Positions 31,514-32,296 of a stretch of DNA of 32,296 bases are shown here, one piece after another; within the stretch, counting starts at the first letter, position 1, and the number at the start of each line of letters is the position of its first letter. The stretch is from the NCBI GenBank assembly GCA_016932935.1, contig JAFGBX010000441.1, positions 1-32,296 of the forward strand. The letters are read 5' to 3'. The notes below the pieces were generated by a model that had not been told where the DNA came from, did no database searches, and saw only the letters and a program-made list of their open reading frames with translations. This stretch comes from Promethearchaeota archaeon. Lineage in GTDB: Archaea > Asgardarchaeota > Lokiarchaeia > Sigyniarchaeales > Sigyniarchaeaceae. Both the position numbers and the translations under genes were made by a program.

Positions 31514-31654
31514 GATCAAGGGGGGATCTAGCTTCGTATACCATCTCACATCCGAGCATCCCTCGCTGCCCGTTTCGGTCGCATGGGGTGGATGCGGTTC
31601 CGCCGAACTTGGCGTGGGTAACAGAGTGTTCAACGAAATCAAAGAATGATAACA

Positions 31655-32296
31655 ATGTCCCGTGAATTGAAGCTCTTCGTCGAGACGAAAGAGAACGTCG
31701 GCGACGACATCTACATTTCTAGTATTTCCGCAGAATCGCTTGGAGTGCGTGATGGAGACCTCGTCCAGGTGAGCATTCCAGAGGAGGGGTTCAACACGTC
31801 GCTCGTCGTGCACATCAACGAGAGCTTGTTCGACTTTGTCGTTCAGATCGACGAGAACCTGCCGGAGATACTGGGGTTCAAGTCTATGGAGCTAACGGTC
31901 ACGCCAGCCTCCCCCGGCACCCTCCCCGCTAGGCCTTCCAAGCCCGGTGCAGGGCCGGGCAGGCCTGTACCGCCGCCACGGGCTCCCGGAATGGCACCAC
32001 CCGTGCCGAGCCCGCCTGGCATGGTGGGGCCCCCACCAGGCCCTGGAGTGCCAGCCGTGCCGAGGATGCCGTCAATGCCTGGCGTGCCCGCCGTTCCCAG
32101 CGTGCCGGCCATGCCGGGGCTGCCGGCCATCCCGAAACCACCCTCTGTGCCCGGGGTGCCCGCCGTGCCGGCGGTTCCAAAACCACCGGCGATCCCGAGG
32201 CCCCCGTCCATGGCACCAGCGGCGCCGGCGATCCCGAGACCCCCGTCCATGGCACCAGCGGCGCCGGCGATCCCGAGGCCCCCGTCCATGGCACCA
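31655..32296 (+). CDS. Proline-rich repeat protein with N-terminal beta-barrel-like domain (3' end outside window)
   Basis: 214 residues are visible and the frame is open at the right edge. Residues 1-80 form a strand-rich unit (LKLFVETKENVGDDIYISSI, GVRDGDLVQVSIPE, FKSMELTVTP). The G-V-R-x-G-D-x-V pattern is common in double-psi or AbrB-like barrels. From about residue 85 the sequence is Pro/Ala/Gly/Val-rich with P-A-V-P, P-A-I-P and R-P-P-S-M-A-P units, low complexity and probably disordered. The last part is a 13-residue tandem repeat. Poly-proline segments of this kind can bind profilin, SH3-like or GYF domains; a profilin link is speculation. No membrane segment or signal peptide is seen. 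Confidence 0.7.
   Translation, partial: MSRELKLFVETKENVGDDIYISSISAESLGVRDGDLVQVSIPEEGFNTSLVVHINESLFDFVVQIDENLPEILGFKSMELTVTPASPGTLPARPSKPGAGPGRPVPPPRAPGMAPPVPSPPGMVGPPPGPGVPAVPRMPSMPGVPAVPSVPAMPGLPAIPKPPSVPGVPAVPAVPKPPAIPRPPSMAPAAPAIPRPPSMAPAAPAIPRPPSMAP
32186..32296 (+). repeat. 39-bp tandem repeat coding PAIPRPPSMAPAA
   Basis: Copies start at 32186, 32225 and 32264; the third is cut by the window edge. They differ by one synonymous base (AGG/AGA). Near identity implies recent expansion or gene conversion. Imprecise older units precede them. Confidence 0.85.

Noticed and set aside
1-32296. Genome-wide UGA reassignment (genetic code change)
   Set aside because: UGA is used as a normal terminator here (for example eL37 and mvhD), so only local recoding is supported.
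32186-32296. CRISPR array suggested by regular repeats at the right edge
   Set aside because: Contiguous 39-bp units without spacers, in frame within a coding sequence.

Overview
The window reads as archaeal chromosome. Several genes are preceded by a TATA box about 25 nt from the likely transcript start, with no -35/-10 pattern. Information-processing genes are archaeal/eukaryotic in type: an Sm-like protein next to ribosomal protein eL37, and an Orc1/Cdc6-type ATPase. Several proteins recall eukaryotic signature families: an IFT52-like GIFT domain, a tandem pair of longin-like proteins, a TPR protein ending in a RING/PHD-like C4HC3 finger, and a WD40 propeller. With a selenocysteine-coding HdrA/MvhD operon, this points to an Asgard-type archaeon of moderately high GC. 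The lineage is inference; no rRNA or tRNA gene was found.

Layout. 1-4219: FtsX/MacB-type ABC permease (cut by the left edge), crotonase-family enzyme, Wzx/MATE-like flippase with an extra C-terminal domain. 4625-8452: small DNA-binding-like protein, tandem RAM-like protein, orphan zinc-ribbon DNA methylase overlapping a DedA-type membrane protein. 8491-11499 (minus): short-chain dehydrogenase, RimK-type ATP-grasp ligase, TPR-finger protein and a small helical protein. 11786-14056 (minus): two paralogous longin-like proteins. 14233-16581: divergent branched-chain and class I aminotransferases. 16633-21587: coiled-coil protein, WD40 protein, zinc-ribbon membrane protein, DUF2207-like membrane protein with a Cys-Ala tail, unknown protein with a possibly frameshifted 5' end. 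21764-23568 (minus): eL37, LSm, Orc1/Cdc6, then a structured 387-bp intergenic region. 23956-29870 (minus): the redox operon. 30181-32296: small helical protein, IFT52-like protein, and a proline-rich protein running off the right edge.

The main discovery is hidden from ordinary gene calling. The minus-strand operon hdrA - mvhD - frhB-like - nnr contains three in-frame UGA codons. Each sits exactly where the family has a conserved cysteine: two in HdrA (codons 22 and 206) and one in MvhD (codon 19, giving C-x-x-U). Just after mvhD lies a stem-loop with symmetric UGAU/UGAU tandem G.A potential under a helix of about 10 positions and an apical loop containing AAA. It resembles a eukaryotic-type SECIS element. 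UGA is an ordinary stop elsewhere in the window, including at the end of mvhD itself, so this looks like local recoding to selenocysteine. The operon would encode a flavin/iron-sulfur electron-transfer module (HdrA core, MvhD link, FrhB-like partner with two [4Fe-4S] clusters) plus a repair enzyme for damaged NAD(P)H.
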